DNA of 59,171 bases from JACVRX01 sp035697245 (GTDB lineage Bacteria; Actinomycetota; Actinomycetes; Jiangellales; Jiangellaceae), in contig DASSDH010000193.1 of assembly GCA_035697245.1 (NCBI GenBank), positions 1 through 59,171 of the forward strand, written 5' to 3'. The notes beneath the pieces were generated by a model. That model saw nothing but the letters and a program-made list of their open reading frames with translations, was not told where the DNA came from and did not search any database. This document shows positions 51,708 through 59,171 of the stretch, one piece after another. A program made the translations under genes and the position numbers. Position 1 is the first letter of the stretch. Every line of letters begins with the position of its first letter.

Positions 51708-52300
51708 CAGGCCTCCCGGTCGGCCGGTCCGGCGCCGTTGCCCGACGCCTGGGTGGACTCCAGCTCGGCCAGGAAGCGCTCGACCACCCGCTGTGAACGG
51801 GCGTCGTCCTCGAGCGACTCGCCGACGACCCTGCCAGCGAGCTGGGTGGCGAGCGTGCCGACCTCAGCCCGTAGGGACCGCACGACCTGTTCGCGTTCCG
51901 CCGCGATCTGCGCGTGCGCACGCGCAGTGATCCGCTCGGACTCGGCCTGCGCATTCTCGCGCATCTCGGCGAGGATCGCTGCTCCTTGGACCCTTGCCTC
52001 CTCCCGGATCCGGGACGCCTCGCCGCGCGCGTCGGCGAGCTGGCGGCGGTAGTCCTCCAGCGCCTGCTGAGCCTCGGCCTGGGCTTCCTCTGCCCGCGTC
52101 ATGCCGCCCTCGATCGCCGCAGTGCGCTCGGCGTAGGTCTTCTCGAACATCGGAAAGACCGTTCGGCTCAAGAAGAAGAACAGCAGAGCGAAGGCGACCA
52201 GCCCGACGATCAACTCGGACAGGTGCGGCATCAGCGGGCTCGGCTCCTCCGCCTCCGCCTCCTGGGCGAGAAGAGCCGCCGAAGCGATCAACCCAGACAT
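51707..52300 (-). CDS. atpF: ATP synthase Fo subunit b
   Basis: 197 aa. One membrane span (LIVGLVAFALLFFFLSRTVF, about 30-50), then a long charged coiled coil (YAERTAAIEGGMTRAEEAQ...) forming the peripheral stalk. The short N-terminal segment MSGLIASAALLAQEAEAEE could be an uncleaved leader. It lies 2 bp after atpE. Confidence 0.96.
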   Translation of the reverse strand: MSGLIASAALLAQEAEAEEPSPLMPHLSELIVGLVAFALLFFFLSRTVFPMFEKTYAERTAAIEGGMTRAEEAQAEAQQALEDYRRQLADARGEASRIREEARVQGAAILAEMRENAQAESERITARAHAQIAAEREQVVRSLRAEVGTLATQLAGRVVGESLEDDARSQRVVERFLAELESTQASGNGAGPADREA

Positions 52301-52302
52301 GG

Positions 52303-52506
52303 CTAGAGGGCGAACGCGAGGCCGATACCGATGATCGCCAGCGCCTCGGCAAGCGCGAAGCCCAGGATCGCGATGCCCTGCAGCACGCTGCGAGCCTCCG
52401 GCTGCCGGGCGACACCGTTGATGTAGGCGGCGAAGATCAGGCCGATGCCGACGCCGGGGCCGATGGCCGCGAGGCCGTACCCGACCATGTTCAGGGAGCC
52501 TTCCAT
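52303..52506 (-). CDS. atpE: ATP synthase Fo subunit c
   Basis: 67-aa proteolipid of the rotor ring: two hydrophobic hairpin helices joined by the polar loop ARQPEAR. The proton-carrying carboxylate is Glu54 in ALAEALAIIG. ATG 52506 (MEGSLNMVGYGLAAIG) is preceded by a purine-rich AGGAAAGGA run. The helix-1 GPGVGIGLIFA glycines fit an H+-type c ring. Confidence 0.97.
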   Translation of the reverse strand: MEGSLNMVGYGLAAIGPGVGIGLIFAAYINGVARQPEARSVLQGIAILGFALAEALAIIGIGLAFAL

Positions 52507-52535
52507 CCGCTTTCCTTTCCTGGGGTGGGTCGTGC

Positions 52536-53324
52536 TCAGTGGTCGTGGGTCAGGGCGCCGCCGATGTAGATGGCGGAGAGCAGTACGAAGACATATGCCT
52601 GCAGCAGTTGGATGAACCCTTCGAAGAAGGTCATCACGATGCCGAACAAGATCGAGACAGCGCCAGCGAGGTATCCGATGAGTCCGCCCACGTGCAGAAG
52701 CAGGAACTCCCCGCCGAGGATGCACAGCAGCAGCACCAAGTGCCCGGCGAACATGTTGAAAGTGAGACGAAGGGTGAGCGTGATCGGGCGGAAGACAACG
52801 GTGGACAGGAACTCGATCGGGGCGAGCAACGGATAGATGGCCACCGGCACACCCGCCGGGAACATCATGTTCTTGAAATAGCCCCCAAAGCCCTGCCGCT
52901 TGATCCCCATGTAGTTGTAGATGACCCACGAGATCAGCGCCAGGAACAACGGGATGGCGATCCGGGACGTCGGCGGGAACTGGAGGAACGGGATGATGCC
53001 GGAGATGTTCACGGTGACCAGGAACGCCAGCAGGGTCGCCAGGTATGGGACGTACTTGATGCCCTCACGACCGATGGCGTCGGTCGCGATCGAGTTTCGC
53101 ACGAACCCGTAGAACCCCTCGGCAGCGAACTGCAGCTTGCCGGGCACGATGCCGGCACGGCGCGTCGCCGCCCAGAAGAACAGCGCCACGACCACGGTGC
53201 TGAGCACGATGATCAACATTGGCTTGGTGAACCAGCCAAACAACCACGGCGGGAACTCGAAGTCGGCGGGCCCAGGACTGTGGAACTCCTCCGACGACGG
53301 CAGGGCGATCATCCAGGCGCTCAC
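52536..53324 (-). CDS. atpB: ATP synthase Fo subunit a
   Basis: 262 aa, the stator channel subunit. Multiple spans; the essential Arg is in TLRLTFNMFAGHL, and GFIQLLQAYVFVLLSAIYIGGAL is the final helix carrying conserved polar residues (around 235-257). GTG 53324 has AAGGA 5 nt upstream. It heads the structural atp genes. Confidence 0.97.
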   Translation of the reverse strand: MSAWMIALPSSEEFHSPGPADFEFPPWLFGWFTKPMLIIVLSTVVVALFFWAATRRAGIVPGKLQFAAEGFYGFVRNSIATDAIGREGIKYVPYLATLLAFLVTVNISGIIPFLQFPPTSRIAIPLFLALISWVIYNYMGIKRQGFGGYFKNMMFPAGVPVAIYPLLAPIEFLSTVVFRPITLTLRLTFNMFAGHLVLLLCILGGEFLLLHVGGLIGYLAGAVSILFGIVMTFFEGFIQLLQAYVFVLLSAIYIGGALTHDH

Positions 53325-53390
53325 GGGGTCCTTCTCTCGTACGCGTTGCTTTTCTCGAGCATGGCGGCGCGTTCGCGGGGGGCTTCGTGA

Positions 53391-53672
53391 TCAGGGCTTA
53401 CCGTAGCGGACCCAGACCAGGTACAGCGCGCCAAAGGCGCCGAGCAGGATCCCGAACATCAGGAACAGGCGGTTGTCGAGCCATTCGGAGAGCAGCCAGC
53501 CCACGCCACCCCAGAACGCAACCCCCGCGGCGATGAGGCTGACGGCGTCCCACGCGATGTTCTGATCGCGCCGAGTCTGATCAGCCGCCGATTCCGCATC
53601 GGATTCTGCGGGCGTGTCCGGCGGCCGGTCCACCGGCCGCTCGTCGCCTGGATCAGGCCCCTCGGGTGTCAT
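53391..53672 (-). CDS. AtpZ/AtpI-like small membrane protein
   Basis: 93 aa. A ~35-residue acidic, Pro-rich N-terminus is followed by two hydrophobic spans (WDAVSLIAAGVAFWGGVGWLL and LFLMFGILLGAFGALYLVWV). This matches the AtpZ/AtpQ-type protein preceding atpB, thought to aid Fo assembly or ion transport. Assignment rests on position, size and two-helix topology. Confidence 0.75.
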   Translation of the reverse strand: MTPEGPDPGDERPVDRPPDTPAESDAESAADQTRRDQNIAWDAVSLIAAGVAFWGGVGWLLSEWLDNRLFLMFGILLGAFGALYLVWVRYGKP

Positions 53673-53684
53673 GGTGGCGCGATG

Positions 53685-54101
53685 CTACCCACGACCCGCA
53701 CCCGCACCGCGGCCACGGATCGCGGCGGCGATGTGCACCGCGGTCCAGGTCAGCGCACAGGCGATGACCGTGCCGCCGAGCCAGCCTCGGTCCACGAAGT
53801 CAGCGCGACTGAGCAGCCGCAGGAGAAGGAGGACCACGGCGAGCCGCAACGTGTACGTGAGCAGCAGCAGAGCCAACCCGGCCCCTGCTCCGAGTCGCGC
53901 GCTGTCGGTCAGTACGACCGGGATCGTCCCGCTCCAGAAAAAGCCGACGACGATGACCGTCCCGATTGCCGCCGACGCGGAGCCGTCGGCCCCGACCACG
54001 AACCATGCCACCATCGAGCAGGTCGCGCCGACGACGACGGTCGCCCAGCGTGCGACTGTCTGGGGACGTCGAACCTTGTCCGAGGCTGCCGCGAAGGTCA
54101 T
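53685..54101 (-). CDS. ATP synthase protein I-like membrane protein
   Basis: 138 aa with four hydrophobic segments; corresponds in position and size to Rv1303 and AtpI-like proteins upstream of atpB, which help c-ring assembly. Its ATG overlaps the wecA-type gene stop as TGATG. The C-terminus is Arg/Gly-rich (IRGRGAGAGRG). Confidence 0.75.
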   Translation of the reverse strand: MTFAAASDKVRRPQTVARWATVVVGATCSMVAWFVVGADGSASAAIGTVIVVGFFWSGTIPVVLTDSARLGAGAGLALLLLTYTLRLAVVLLLLRLLSRADFVDRGWLGGTVIACALTWTAVHIAAAIRGRGAGAGRG

Positions 54102-55204
54102 CAGCGGCTGTTACCGAGCAGGGCGCGCGGATGGCCGGTGGTGACGAGCACGGTGAGGACAACGGCTAGTCCGATCACGACCGGTGCCGTCCATCCGCCG
54201 ACGAGGGCGATCACGACCAGGCCGAAGGACACCAGAGCAGCCCAGACCCACATCAGGAACACCGCACGTCCATGCGAGTGTCCGATTTCCAGCAGCCGGT
54301 GGTGCAGGTGCTGCTTGTCAGGTGCGAACACCGACCGGCCGGCGCGGGTTCGGCGGAGCACGGCCATCAGCAGGTCGGTGAACGGCAATGCAATGACGGC
54401 CAGCGGAAGCAGCAACGGCAGCAGTGCGAGCAGGAACGTGGCACTTTCCGGCGTCGTCGGGAAGGAGCCGGTCAAGCTGATCGATCCCGCCGCGAGCAGG
54501 AGCCCGATCAACATCGAGCCCGAGTCACCCATGAAGTTCCGGGCCGGGTGCACGTTGTGCGGGAGGAACCCCGCGCACATGCCGCAGAGCACTGCGGTGA
54601 TCAGTGCCGAGGTAGTGAGGCGGGAGAATCCCCCCTCTACTGCAAGCAGGTAGGCGTAGCTGAAGAATGCAGCCGCCCCTATCCCGACGACACCCGCTGC
54701 GAGGCCATCCAGACCGTCAACGAAGTTCACGGCGTTGGCGGTGGCCACGACGAGAAGCACGGTGAGGATTGCGCCCTGGGTCTGGTCCAGCGCCAAGGTT
54801 CCCCCCGACGGCGTGGGCAACCAGAACAGCTGGACGCCCTGCACCACCAGCAGCCCGCCCGCGAGCAGTTGGCCGGCGAACTTGGCGAGCGCCGACAGCC
54901 CCCAGATGTCGTCCGCGACGCCCACGAGGCAGATGACGGCCGCCGCCGTGACCAGCGCTTGTGCGTCATTGGATTGCTCGAAGACGCGCTCGCTCATCCG
55001 GGGCAGGTAGCTCGCAACCAACATGGCGCACAGCAGCCCACCGAGCATGGCCAGGCCGCCCAGGCGTGGAACGGGTGCGCGGTGGACGTCGCGGGCACGG
55101 GTCGGCGGGACCGCACCGACGGCATACGCGATCTTTCCGGTGAGCGCTACCAGCAGGTACGTGGCTCCGGCGGCCACCAGCAGGGTGAGCAGGTATTCGC
55201 GCAC
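54101..55204 (-). CDS. wecA: Undecaprenyl-phosphate GlcNAc-1-phosphate transferase (WecA/Rfe family)
   Basis: 367-aa polytopic enzyme transferring a sugar-1-phosphate from UDP-sugar to a polyprenyl phosphate. Motifs: VPRLGGLAM, GVADDIWGL (Asp-Asp, Mg-binding), NAVNFVDGLDGLAAG, NFMGDSGSM and the histidine-rich HLHHRLLEIGHS. In mycobacteria the homologue begins arabinogalactan linker synthesis. GTG 55204 (VREYLLTLLV) is 5 bp after the glyA stop. It overlaps the AtpI-like gene. Confidence 0.93.
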   Translation of the reverse strand: MREYLLTLLVAAGATYLLVALTGKIAYAVGAVPPTRARDVHRAPVPRLGGLAMLGGLLCAMLVASYLPRMSERVFEQSNDAQALVTAAAVICLVGVADDIWGLSALAKFAGQLLAGGLLVVQGVQLFWLPTPSGGTLALDQTQGAILTVLLVVATANAVNFVDGLDGLAAGVVGIGAAAFFSYAYLLAVEGGFSRLTTSALITAVLCGMCAGFLPHNVHPARNFMGDSGSMLIGLLLAAGSISLTGSFPTTPESATFLLALLPLLLPLAVIALPFTDLLMAVLRRTRAGRSVFAPDKQHLHHRLLEIGHSHGRAVFLMWVWAALVSFGLVVIALVGGWTAPVVIGLAVVLTVLVTTGHPRALLGNSR

Positions 55205-55209
55205 AGGCC

Positions 55210-56493
55210 CTAGTCGCGCGGGTATGCCGGGTGCTTGTCGACCAGGGCGGACACGGCCGCCCCGACCTCGGTGGCGGCGCTGCCGTCGGTGTCCCGCACC
55301 GCACGAGCAATCATCGAGGCGACCTCCTTCATGTCGCCCTCGCTCATGCCCTGGGTGGTGACCGACGGCGTCCCGACCCGAATCCCCGAAGCCGTCATCG
55401 GCGGCTGCGGATCGAACGGGATCGCGTTCTTGTTCAGCGTGATCCGAGCCGCATCGCAGCGGGTCTCGGCCTCGGCACCCGTGACGCCGAGCGGGCGCAG
55501 GTCGATCAGCGCCAGGTGGGTGTCGGTCCCTCCTGACACCGGCCGCATGCCTTCCGCTGCGAGACCGTCGGCCAGCGCCTGGCAATTCGCGATGACCTGC
55601 CGGGCGTAGACTTGGAAATCCGGCTGCAGCGCCTCACGCAAGGCGACAGCCTTCGCTGCGACGGAGTGCATCAGCGGACCGCCCTGGCTGAACGGGAAGA
55701 CCGCCTTGTCGATCTTCTTCGCGTGCTCCTCCTTGCACACGATCATTCCGCCGCGCGGTCCGCGCAGCACCTTGTGCGTCGTGAACGTGACGACGTCGGC
55801 ATAAGGCACCGGGCTGGGTATGGCGTTTCCCGCCACCAACCCGATGAAATGCGCCGCGTCGACCATGAGGATTGCGCCAACCTCATCAGCAATCTCCCGG
55901 AATGCCGCGAAGTCGATCAGCCGCGGGTAGGCCGTGGCACCGCAGATGATCAATTTGGGCTTGCGCTCGATGGCGATGTCACGGACCTCGTCGTAGTCGA
56001 TCAACTCCGTGTCCTCAGATACGCCGTAGGACGCGATGTCGAACCACTTGCCGGAGAAGTTGACCTTGGATCCGTGGGTCAGATGGCCGCCATGGGGCAG
56101 GGACATGGCGAGCACGGTGTCGCCCGGCACAGTGAATGCCGCGTATGCGGCCAAATTGGCACTGGCGCCGGAATGCGGCTGCAGGTTGGCGTGCTCGGCT
56201 CCGAACAGCTCCTTCGCGCGCGCGATGCCTAGTTCCTCGGCCCGGTCCACCTCCGCACAGCCGCCGTAATACCGGCGTCCCGGGTAACCCTCGGCGTACT
56301 TGTTCGACAAGGTAGAGCCGAGTGCGGCCAGGACGGCGGGCGAGGTCAGGTTCTCGCTGGCGATCAGTTGCAGCCCTCCGCGCAAGCGGGCCAGCTCGTC
56401 GAGTACGACACTGGCGATCTCGGGGTCACCGGCCTGCAGTGCTGAGAAGTCCGGCCCCCAGAATGGCGCCCCGATCGGCGTGGCATCGGTCAT
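55210..56493 (-). CDS. glyA: Serine hydroxymethyltransferase
   Basis: 427-aa PLP enzyme interconverting serine and glycine with tetrahydrofolate, the main one-carbon source. The Schiff-base Lys241 is in FTTHKVLRGPRGG (the family consensus has THKTLRGPRGG). Also seen: LIASENLTS, GYPGRRYYGGC and QPHSGASAN. ATG 56493 has AGGAG 6 nt upstream. It lies between the tsaC and wecA genes, an order also found in Streptomyces (recollection). Confidence 0.97.
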   Translation of the reverse strand: MTDATPIGAPFWGPDFSALQAGDPEIASVVLDELARLRGGLQLIASENLTSPAVLAALGSTLSNKYAEGYPGRRYYGGCAEVDRAEELGIARAKELFGAEHANLQPHSGASANLAAYAAFTVPGDTVLAMSLPHGGHLTHGSKVNFSGKWFDIASYGVSEDTELIDYDEVRDIAIERKPKLIICGATAYPRLIDFAAFREIADEVGAILMVDAAHFIGLVAGNAIPSPVPYADVVTFTTHKVLRGPRGGMIVCKEEHAKKIDKAVFPFSQGGPLMHSVAAKAVALREALQPDFQVYARQVIANCQALADGLAAEGMRPVSGGTDTHLALIDLRPLGVTGAEAETRCDAARITLNKNAIPFDPQPPMTASGIRVGTPSVTTQGMSEGDMKEVASMIARAVRDTDGSAATEVGAAVSALVDKHPAYPRD

Positions 56494-56536
56494 GACAACT
56501 CCTGAGGAACGAGGGCAGATGGGCGGCGGGCCCACT

Positions 56537-57193
56537 CTACGGCGACCCTGCGGCCACGGTCGTCTCCGGCGCGACCTCCTGGAGCAACTCGAGCGGGATC
56601 GCGCCCGTTCTCAGCACCAGCGGCTTCGGGCCGGTGACGTCGACAATCGTGGACGGCACTTCGTCGTCGGTCGGGTAGGAGTCGAGATAGATGGCCACCG
56701 CGTCGCCCAGCTGCTCCCGGGCTTGGTCGCCCGAGCGGGCCGGCGGGTGACCGGACCGGTTGGCGCTGCTGACGGCCATCGGCCCGGTTTCCCGAAGTAC
56801 CTCGATGGCCACCGGGTGCAGCGGCATCCGCACCGCGACCGTGCCGCGAGCGTCGCCAAGGTCCCAGTCGAGTGACGGCTGCTGCCGGCAGACCACGGTC
56901 AGTCCACCCGGCCAGAACGCCTCGACCAGCTCGCTCACCACGCCCCCGGATTGAGCCGAGATGCCGGCCAGCGTCGACGGTGATCCGACGAGCACCGGCA
57001 CCGGCATGTCCCGGCCTCGCCCCTTCGCCGCCAGCAGAGCAGCGACCGCGTCGGCGCTGAACGCGTCGCAGCCGATGCCGTACACCGTGTCCGTCGGCAT
57101 CACCACGAGCCGCCCTCGCCGGACGGCCCGCACCGCGGCGTCGATGCCACGAGCACGCTCAGTGGCGTCGGTGCAGTCGTAGCGGCGGCTCAC
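56537..57193 (-). CDS. L-threonylcarbamoyladenylate synthase (Sua5/YwlC/TsaC)
   Basis: 218 aa. It makes threonylcarbamoyl-AMP from Thr, bicarbonate and ATP for the t6A37 tRNA modification. PTDTVYGIGCDAF is the YrdC signature; KGRGRDMPVPVLV and GTVAVRMPLHP line the cavity; SSANRSGHPPA follows. It has the short TsaC length without the C-terminal Sua5 domain. GTG 57193 overlaps the prmC stop as GTGA. Confidence 0.94.
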   Translation of the reverse strand: MSRRYDCTDATERARGIDAAVRAVRRGRLVVMPTDTVYGIGCDAFSADAVAALLAAKGRGRDMPVPVLVGSPSTLAGISAQSGGVVSELVEAFWPGGLTVVCRQQPSLDWDLGDARGTVAVRMPLHPVAIEVLRETGPMAVSSANRSGHPPARSGDQAREQLGDAVAIYLDSYPTDDEVPSTIVDVTGPKPLVLRTGAIPLELLQEVAPETTVAAGSP

Positions 57194-58056
57194 GGCCGGA
57201 AATGTAGCTTGCGACTCGGCTCGTGGGCCCGGTGGGCGGTGAGGTACCGCGGTCTGTCGGCGAGATCCCGGTGATCGGCGACGCCGAACCAGCGGGCCGC
57301 CTCGACAAAGACGGCCGGGCCGGTGACCTCCTGCATGTCGGCGTGCTCGGCGACCAACAAGCCACCTGGCTTGAGCAGCCGGGCGGCGTTGGCCTCCAGG
57401 ACGCGCATCGCGTCGAGACCGTCGGGCCCGGCCCACAGCGCCGAGGCCGGATCGTGCACGGCCACTTCCGGATCACGGATTCGTGCGCCGGCCGGGATGT
57501 AGGGCGGGTTGGCGACGACGACGTCGACGCCGCCGGACAGCTCGGGCAGGCAACCGTCGACATCGGTGTGGTGAACGACGACCGGTGTGCCGGCGGTGTT
57601 GCGCCGCAGCCAGTGGACGGCGCTCCCGTGCGCTTCGACCGCGTGCACCGTCGCTTCCGGCACCTCGTCGACGACTGATAGCGCAATGACCCCAGAGCCG
57701 GCGTAGAGATCGACGACGACCGGCCGGGCGAGCTGCTTGGCGTAGTCGATCGCCGCACCCGCTGTCGATTCGCTCTCCGGCCGAGGGATGAACACGCCCG
57801 GGCCCACCGCCACCTCGATGTGCCGGAACGACGCCTTGCCGGTCAGGTGCTGCAGGGGTTCGCGAGCTGCCCTGCGGTCGATCAGGGTGTCGTAGGCAGA
57901 CGCGTCGATGGTGGCACGGTGGAGGAGGTCCTTGCGGTCGACCCCGAGTAGGTGTGCCGCGAGAACCTCTGCATCGTTCCTGGGCGACGGCACGCCGGCT
58001 TTGGTCAGTTGCTCGGTGGCAGCCGTGACGGCGGCGCGGAGGCTTGCGTCCGTCAC
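57190..58056 (-). CDS. prmC: Peptide chain release factor N(5)-glutamine methyltransferase
   Basis: 288-aa SAM-dependent enzyme that methylates the Gln of the GGQ motif of RF1/RF2. The SAM-binding loop is VVDLYAGSGVIALSV and the catalytic NPPY is in VVVANPPYIPAG. The N-terminal helical domain (PRNDAEVLAAHLLGVDR) recognises the release factor. GTG 58056 overlaps the prfA stop as GTGA, coupling the enzyme to its substrate. The more usual GTGSG of the SAM loop is AGSGV here. Confidence 0.95.
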   Translation of the reverse strand: MTDASLRAAVTAATEQLTKAGVPSPRNDAEVLAAHLLGVDRKDLLHRATIDASAYDTLIDRRAAREPLQHLTGKASFRHIEVAVGPGVFIPRPESESTAGAAIDYAKQLARPVVVDLYAGSGVIALSVVDEVPEATVHAVEAHGSAVHWLRRNTAGTPVVVHHTDVDGCLPELSGGVDVVVANPPYIPAGARIRDPEVAVHDPASALWAGPDGLDAMRVLEANAARLLKPGGLLVAEHADMQEVTGPAVFVEAARWFGVADHRDLADRPRYLTAHRAHEPSRKLHFRP

Positions 58057-59126
58057 GTCCGGGCCGAGAGCCGTTCGGCGGCATCGGCGTCGATCAAGGC
58101 CTGGATCACGGCGTCGAGCTCGCCGTCGAGTACGGCGTCGAGGTTGTAGGCCTTGAACCCCACCCGATGATCGGAGATGCGGTTCTCCGGGAAGTTGTAC
58201 GTGCGCACTCGCTCCGATCGGTCCACGGTCCGAACCTGACTTCGCCGCTCGGCGGACGCGGCGGCCTCGGCTTCCTCCTGCGCCGCTGCGAGCAGCCGGG
58301 CCCGAAGGATGCGCAAGGCCTGCTCCTTGTTCTGCAGCTGGCTTTTCTCGTTCTGGCAGGAGACGACGATCCCGGTCGGGAGATGAGTGATCCGGACGGC
58401 CGAGTCGGTGGTGTTGACGCTCTGTCCACCGGGGCCCGACGAGCGGTACACGTCGATCCGCAGGTCGCTCGGGTCGATCTCGACCTCGGTCTCCTCTTCC
58501 GCTTCAGGCAGCACCAGAACGCCAGCAGCGGAGGTGTGAATCCGGCCCTGGCTCTCGGTGACCGGAACACGCTGCACCCGGTGCACACCACCCTCGTACT
58601 TCAGCCGAGCGTAGGGCGCGGTGCCAGGCTGCGGAGTGCCTTTGGCCTTGACCGCGACGGAGACGTCCTTGTAGCCGCCGAGGTCGGACTCCTCGGCATC
58701 GAGGATCTCGGTTCGCCAACCGGCCCGCTCGGCGAACCGGAGGTACATCCTCAGCAAGTCCGCGGCGAACAGGGCCGACTCCTCGCCCCCTTCGCCCGCC
58801 TTGATCTCCATGATCACGTCGCGATTGTCATTGGGGTCGCGCGGCAGGAGCAGGCCGCGCAAGCGATCCTCGAGGTCAGCGGCACGGTCGGCGAGGTGCT
58901 CGGCCTCGGCGGCGAAGCCGTCGTCCTGCTCGGCGAGCTCGCGAGCGGCTTGCAGGTCGCCCAGCGCACGTCGCCACTCGTCATGCGTGCTGACGATGGC
59001 ACCGAGCTCCGCGTACCGCCGGCCCAGCCGTCGGGCACGAGGTGGATCGCTGTGCACAGACGGGTCGGCCAGCTGCCGTTCGAGCTCGGCGTGCTCGGCG
59101 ACCAGGTCGGCCACCATCTCGAACAC
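58053..59126 (-). CDS. prfA: Peptide chain release factor 1
   Basis: 357 aa; recognises UAA and UAG and triggers peptide release. The codon-reading tripeptide is Pro-Val-Thr at 188-190 (RVPVTESQG) and the catalytic GGQ is at 233-235 (SGPGGQSVNTT), the same numbering as E. coli RF1. The N-terminal coiled domain is complete. GTG 59126 has GGAGGAG 7 nt upstream. The window ends 45 bp upstream of the start. Confidence 0.98.
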   Translation of the reverse strand: MFEMVADLVAEHAELERQLADPSVHSDPPRARRLGRRYAELGAIVSTHDEWRRALGDLQAARELAEQDDGFAAEAEHLADRAADLEDRLRGLLLPRDPNDNRDVIMEIKAGEGGEESALFAADLLRMYLRFAERAGWRTEILDAEESDLGGYKDVSVAVKAKGTPQPGTAPYARLKYEGGVHRVQRVPVTESQGRIHTSAAGVLVLPEAEEETEVEIDPSDLRIDVYRSSGPGGQSVNTTDSAVRITHLPTGIVVSCQNEKSQLQNKEQALRILRARLLAAAQEEAEAAASAERRSQVRTVDRSERVRTYNFPENRISDHRVGFKAYNLDAVLDGELDAVIQALIDADAAERLSART

Positions 59127-59171
59127 GCCGTCTCCTCCTTGCAGTCCAGGAACGTTGAGACGGGCGCCGGC

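Noticed and set aside
52303..52929. A 208-codon minus-strand frame covering atpE and part of atpB
   Set aside because: Its C-terminal part is atpE, but its N-terminal part is atpB read in the wrong frame; atpE begins at ATG 52506.

Overview
This is a gene-dense, high-GC actinobacterial chromosome segment. The evidence is the GC-rich third codon positions, frequent GTG starts, GTGA/ATGA/TGATG stop-start overlaps, paired clpP1-clpP2 genes, an RNase E/G with an arginine-rich disordered N-terminus, DUF4233 and DUF2550 proteins, and a MurA with Asp in place of the usual catalytic Cys. From memory, the gene order in the first ~36 kb follows Mycobacterium tuberculosis Rv2419c-Rv2467 (gpgP/rsfS/nadD - proA - proB/obg/rpmA/rplU/rne - ndk/DUF4233/folC/valS - clpX/clpP2/clpP1/tig - rpiB - pepN). 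The order from 43 to 59 kb follows Rv1315-Rv1299 (murA - DUF2550 - atpCDGAHFEB - wecA - sua5 - prmC - prfA). The ATP synthase b and delta subunits are separate genes, unlike the mycobacterial fusion, so the source is a non-mycobacterial actinobacterium. I cannot name the genus.

Layout. 0-9 kb: tRNA-Ala, then (all minus strand) phosphatase, rsfS, nadD, proA, proB, obgE, rpmA, rplU and rne. 9-16 kb: a radical-SAM pair (TIGR03960 and DUF2344) split by a plus-strand berberine-bridge-type oxidase, an MTA phosphorylase, a two-component system and a pilin-like peptide. 16-25 kb: ndk, folC, valS and the Clp protease/trigger-factor block, followed by tRNA-Pro and tRNA-Gly. 25-33 kb is accessory: a flavin monooxygenase with an RAE-like promoter site at its 5' end, lhgO, an AlkZ-like winged-helix protein, a 467-bp non-coding stretch framed by a 27-bp inverted repeat, an orphan LacI regulator and a SpoIIE-type phosphatase. 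33-43 kb: rpiB, pepN, an LLM oxidoreductase plus amidase pair, tandem paralogous membrane proteins, an ABC-2 exporter and a 3-hydroxyacyl-CoA dehydrogenase. 43-59 kb: cell-wall, ATP-synthase and translation-termination genes.

How it works together. Most minus-strand genes form translationally coupled housekeeping operons for NAD and proline biosynthesis, ribosome assembly, RNA turnover, tRNA charging, proteolysis, peptidoglycan precursor synthesis, the F1Fo ATP synthase and release-factor modification. I found no complete new multi-gene defence or biosynthetic system. The most unusual signals lie outside the genes: (1) a 79-bp structured repeat present twice without gaps (14289-14367 and 46571-46649), one copy inside the atp operon between atpD and atpC; (2) a 27-bp inverted repeat (30014-30040 / 30341-30367) framing a non-coding 354-bp unit; (3) an RAE-like 19-bp palindrome overlapping a good promoter that points away from its neighbouring monooxygenase; (4) a 285-bp antisense overlap between a PAP2 phosphatase tail and a membrane-protein gene. 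All functions are read from sequence by eye; no database search was run.
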